Assembly (NCBI GenBank): GCA_964016985.1
Contig: OZ024829.1
Span: 66,119,197 to 66,183,196 of the forward strand
DNA: 64,000 nucleotides
From: Anodontia alba
Taxonomy: Eukaryota > Mollusca > Bivalvia > Lucinida > Lucinidae
Direction: 5' to 3'
The notes beneath the pieces were generated by a model. That model was not told where the DNA came from. It made no database searches and worked only from the letters and a program-made list of their open reading frames with translations. Shown here one piece after another: positions 50,601 to 56,600 of this stretch; position 1 is the first letter of the stretch; each line of letters begins with the position of its first letter. The position numbers and the translations under genes were made by a program.

Positions 50601-53600
50601 TTTTATGGCCCAGTCAACCTGAGCTGGTCAGTTTACCTAACCACACTTTTCCTGGGCAGACAGTCATCTAAGCGGTTAACCAGTACTTGTCCACATTCTT
50701 TTGCCAGAAACTGCCCTCTTGAATCAGTGGAAGGGAAAGAATGAGTCAAGGCAGAGATTTAATCGGCGACCTCCTGATCACCAGTCAGACACACATCCGA
50801 CTGAGCCTTAGAGGCTGGCATTGATCAGGGTCTGCACCATCTGTCATTCACCCAGCATTTTTTAAAATACATCACCAGGTAGTCAAACAGACCAGTTCAA
50901 TTTTTCAGAAAAAGTACAGTTAACCCTTAAAGCACCAAGCAAAATTTGTAGCAGACGACATTCAAAAATATTTTTTTTATTTTTCAGAGAAAACAAGTCT
51001 TGACATTTAATGTGAATTGTCTGCCACGCAGACAATTCACATGAAATGTCAAGACTTGTTTTCTCTGAAAAATAAAAACAAAATAAAAAAATTGTCATCG
51101 GCTGCAGTTGTGAATGGCGCTTTAAGGGTAAACTGTTGTAGCATCCAAATATTTTGGTAAGTATGGTACACTCTCTCCTTTCAGAGGTCAGCAGGTAAAC
51201 AAAGGTTTTCAGACTGCATAAAATGTGATACTCTAAATTAGCCTGTAAATATATGTAGTCCAAACAGAACCAGTGCAACTCACAATATAGATTCTATAAG
51301 CCTAGTGGCACAGATGCTCATCACACTGAGGGTATTTGCCCTAAATACTTGAACATACTTGAACATTTTTACCTTACCACTTTTCCTAAAATTCAAATGA
51401 AAGTACATTTTACTACTGGTTAAGCTAAAAGTGGCAAACAGTGTAGAACCTGATTCTGTAGCATCTGATCTGGATCTACACTGCTTGTTCATGCCTCTCT
51501 GTCCCAATACTTAGGGTTAATATGGTGGGCCAAATAAATCAATATCCATATAAGTTTTTTTTCCCTGACAATGTAAGTTGAGGGTACTGATTAGAAGCAT
51601 ATCAGTGAAGCACTTCTTCTGAGCACCCACAGCATATTTGTTTCATGGAGAAATCAGACGATAATTATCAATATATTTTGGCTGAACAAAGTACCTTATC
51701 TTGAGTTCTGATTTTGTAAATGTATCTGCTGTTCTGTTTGAGTTTCATGCAGCACAGTTGTCAACAACAATAGCATGGATGTTTCTAGCCCATTTACTGA
51801 ATGAAGGAATATAGCAGAGTTTCCTTTCAGAACAAGAATGTTCTGATTGAACTTTGTATGTACTGACTGAACCTTTACCTGGTATACAATCAGACATTGT
51901 TTCATGATAATATGGTGTCAAATCCCAAGATAACTGAGGCTGCAATGTAACCCAATTCAGAAAACATTCAACAGATGACCTTTCTAAGTATGATTTTGAT
52001 TAGCCTATGTTCTTGAAATATAAAGTCACCATACATTCAAACAGAAAACGAAATTTGGATGTGAAAATTAACATTCCTGAATTTAAGAATAAGCAGACAT
52101 TTTTTCCTGAAGGGCTTGGCATTTCATTCAAACTGCCTTCTTTGAAGAGAAAATGCCTTAGAAAATTTCAGGGCAAAAAAAAACCCCCAAAAACAAGAGG
52201 TTAAATGAGCCTGTACCGCTCACCTTAGCAACTTTAATTTTAACCATTCATAGATTTGACTACTAAAAGTGCTAAAGGACAGATCTGACTACTAAAAATG
52301 CTAAAGAATCCTTTAATCCCACCTGATAGTTCGTTCTGAAGACCAAAGGAATGTAACTCCACATTCAACTTACTAATATCAGCCATTTTCAAGCTTCACC
52401 TAGACTTTTAGCTAGTTGTAATCATCTGTAAGTTTGAAGCTCATCTCATGTAGCCTAGTGGGAAATGCTCCTTCACCTGAGAACTAGGTCAAGCTTGTTG
52501 ACAATGTGTGTCTGGACAGATGAAAGCTGGATTTATTGGGACTTTCTCATCTAAGCTTTTACACCTTGCTTCAAAACAGACGGACATTAAAACCTATCTT
52601 TGCATTAAAACCTATCTTTGACAAGGTTTGTGTCGCCGATACAGTTAATTTCCGACTTCAAAGAAAGACTGAAAAGTGGGCTTGAAGGACATAATTATAA
52701 AGAAAATAAACAGTGCATTGAAATCTAAACTGTATTTCGTGAATTGTTTAGCAGTGACCTCCCCTTTAATACCTGAAATATAGTGACACACACTCATTTT
52801 TGGGCAATGCAGTTGATACAAAGTCTAATAATAAAAGTATTATAGTAACCTGAGTGGTTATTTAAAAATTGATAATGCTTGCAAATGAGAAAGTTAGTCA
52901 AAATAAATTGGCTGGTGGATGTTTCATTCAATCTTGTTTAATGCTGATAAAATCAAGGTCACATTTTCAATACTTTACTTTGGAACATCTATTCGATCGT
53001 ATGTAATGGTTGCCTCCATGTGCATCATGTAAATCTGGACAGATGACACGGTCACTTCGACTAAGGTCGAACTGACCAATTACTGTTAAAAGAGATAAAC
53101 ACATTGGCAAAAACAATTTGTCTACTGACCCTGAAGGGGGGAGACATAACTATCTGAGCTCTGGACTTGATTTCAGAGAAGTTTTTTAAACATAGTTTTA
53201 GTGATTTAGCTCTTTTTAAACAAATGACCCCTGGGGCATTGTCAATTTTGACCCCAGGGCATGATCAGCAGGATTTACTGGATGTGTCTTATCATAAGGA
53301 ACAAACATATGGTTTAGGGGTGGGGATCTGAATGGTTTCTGAGATATTAGGCCTTTCATAAAGTGAAGTGGGTGGGGCATGCCCCTGGGGGACATAAAGT
53401 CTGCGCCACTGAATGTATCATCATAAGGAACAACAATATATATGGTTAAGGGGTGGGGTCTGCACTATTTCTGAGCCTTATATGAACTGAAGAGGGTGGG
53501 GCATAGCCCCAGGGGAACCCCAGTGGTGTAATTGGATGTGTCTAATCATAAGGAACAAGAATATATGTGGTTTAGGGGCGGGTATCTGAACTGTTTCTGA

Positions 53601-56600
53601 GATATTAGGCCTTTTATGAACTGAAGGGGGTGGGGCATGCCTATGGAGGACACAAAGTTTGTGTCACTGAATGTGTCTTATCATAAGGAACAACAATATA
53701 TATGGTTTGGGGGGGGGGGGGGGGGTTGAACTGTTTCTGAGCTATTAAGCTTTATATGAACTGGAGGGGGAGAGGCATAGCCCTGAGGGAAACCCTGTTG
53801 GTGTAATTGGATGTGTCATCATAAGGAATAAGAATATATATGGTTCAGGGGTGGGAATCTGAACCATTTCTGAGATACTAGGCCTTTTAGGGGTTTTCTT
53901 AATGCATAGCTTTGTAGTATCTCAACAAATGACCCCTGGGGTTGGCCAGTTTTGTACCCCAGGGGCTTGATTGGCAGGATTTATGTAGGGGACCACTAAA
54001 CATTGCTACATACTAAATATAGAAGCTGTGGACCTCATGGCTTTAGAGAAGAAGACTTTTTTTCCCATTATAAATCTATGGGAGCTAATGACCCCAGGGG
54101 CATGGTTGGCAGGATTTATGTAGGAGACCACTAGATATTGCCACAAACTAGATCTATTAGCTCTGGGCCTCATGGTTTCAAAGAAGAAGATTTTTTGAAG
54201 GTTCTGTAGCTATATAGTTCTATATATTATCTGGGGTGTGGCCAGTTTGGACCCCAGGGGCTTGATTGGCAGGATTTATGCAGGGGGCATATAAAAGCTG
54301 TGGGCCTCATTGTTTCAGCTAAGAAAAATTTTGAAGTTTTTCTCATTATAAGTCTATGGGAGCTAATGATCCTCGGGGCATGGTCAATTTGGACCCCAGG
54401 GGCATGGTTGGCAGGATTTATATAGGAGACACTTAACATTGCTGCATACTAAATCTCTTAGCTCTTGGTCTCATGGTTTCAGGGAAGAATATTTTTGCAG
54501 GTTCTTTAGCTATATAGTTCTATATACACATATGACCCCCTGGGGTGTGGCCACTTTGGAGCCCAGGGACTTGATTAGCAGGATTTATATAGGGAAGCAT
54601 TAAACATTGCTACATACTAAATATATAAGCTGTGGGGCTCATGGTTTCAGAGAAGAAGATTTGCAAAATTTTTCCCATTATAAGTCTACGGGAGTTATAT
54701 GGTTGCCATGGCAACCAAAGTTTCAATCCAATCTGTCCAAAATCTTATGCAGCCTTTCCTCCCACGTAATAATGCTTCACATGAAATTTGATCAAGACTG
54801 GCCATCTCGTATTAGAGATATACTTATTTGAAATTGTGGACAGACAACAAAGACGGAGTATTGGCATACTAATAGCCTTCAGCTCAGGTGAGCTAATCAT
54901 ACATTGTAAGTTTCAGCCATTAGTCTTTTATACATTTTGAGAAAATAACTTTTCAACATTTTCCCCATACAAATGTATAGGGAAGTAAATTTGATCTTGC
55001 CGTATCATTTGAACAAACTTGGTAGACCTTAAGTCCTTGATGCTTTATACTAAGATTCAGCCCCTAAGCTTTCTTGGTTTTGCAGAAGATTTTTAAATGC
55101 TTTTACCATATATAGGCATGGCGGCCATCTTGATTTACTGACCGAGTCCATTAATATAAATTTTCAACCCCCCTTTAACAGAAGGCTCCACATGAAGTTT
55201 GAAGAAATTTGGCCCATGGTTTTCAGAGGAGAAGTTGTTCAAAGGTGTGAACGGATAGACAGATGGGTGAACAACACACAGGGAATGATCATAATAGCTC
55301 ATCCTGAGCCATCGGCTCAGGTGAGCTAAAAATAAAAAAAATGAAATAAAAATTACAGAACTTACTTTAAATATTCAGACAGCATAACTTATTTCCCTAC
55401 TTAACTGTAAGTTTGAATTACCTGGTGATGTATCTAAAAAGTGCTCACAGAATTCCAAAATAACCCTGATCAGGGTCTACACTGTTTGCCAGACCTGTTT
55501 GTCTGAAAATGTAGGGTTTTCTGCTTATTATGCTTAAAGCATGCTATAGCTTTGAAGCAGCTGGAAAAGTCCCTTACCAAGCTGATTCCTATCTAGACTA
55601 GAAATGCATCCAAAGGACACGGATACCCATGCCTGAAAACTTAAACGCGGATTACTAACGCGGGATGAGGTCGGAGACGGATGGACGGACAGGGGTAACA
55701 CTACATGCCCTTTCCAACATTTCACTCTTCAAATGGCAGGAGCATAAAAAGCCTCAAAGTGAAGAGTTACCTGCTAGTCCTGGCCGCAGTCCTGGCAGTT
55801 TTGTTTTCTCATACTGTGTTTGTATGAACCCCGGTATAGAACTCAATGCCTTCCCCCGACTGGCTGATTTTCCAGGTTGCCGTAGTGATGTGTAATAAAT
55901 TCCTCTTGGAAGGTTATCAACTTCTTTACCAACCATGGCTGATAAAAAGGCTTCATATCCTGCATAATGAGTGAACATTGGGTATAAAACAATATATATT
56001 CAGGAGTCAAGTAAAATATGCTAATAAATACAAAACAATGGATACAGTAAAGTATCCTACCATATTTACACTACTACTGGTATAAATGATGGACAGAAAG
56101 TGATCTCTATTTCTAATCCTGAACTTTGGTTAAGGTGAGCTAACTGCGTTATACTGATTTTCTTGGTAAATTAATCAGTATTATATCAATGCTGCAGTGT
56201 ATTGTCAAACTGCAATTTACCTGCACGCACTACTCTTGAACTACCCAATTACTGAAAACAGTCTGTATTAAGTTGGTAATGTCCACAGTTTCAAAACATC
56301 ATCTTTGGATAACTGAGCGTCTAAAGTGTTGTCTGATTTGAAAAGTTTGTTCAGAACTGGGGAGACCAGGTTTACATTAACCATTAAAGTGCTGTACAAA
56401 ACTGTTGTGGATAACATTTTCATTTATTTTCTTTCTTTAATTTTCACAGACAATAAAGCCTGATATTTCTGATGAATGTAAGCAGTAACTAACATGTTTA
56501 TCAGAAAAGGCCTACTCTAAAAAAAAGGACTTTGCTCCCAAGGGGAGCAAATTCTTTCCTTTTAGAGTAGATCCCTTTTCAAAACAGAGGCAAAAACAAT

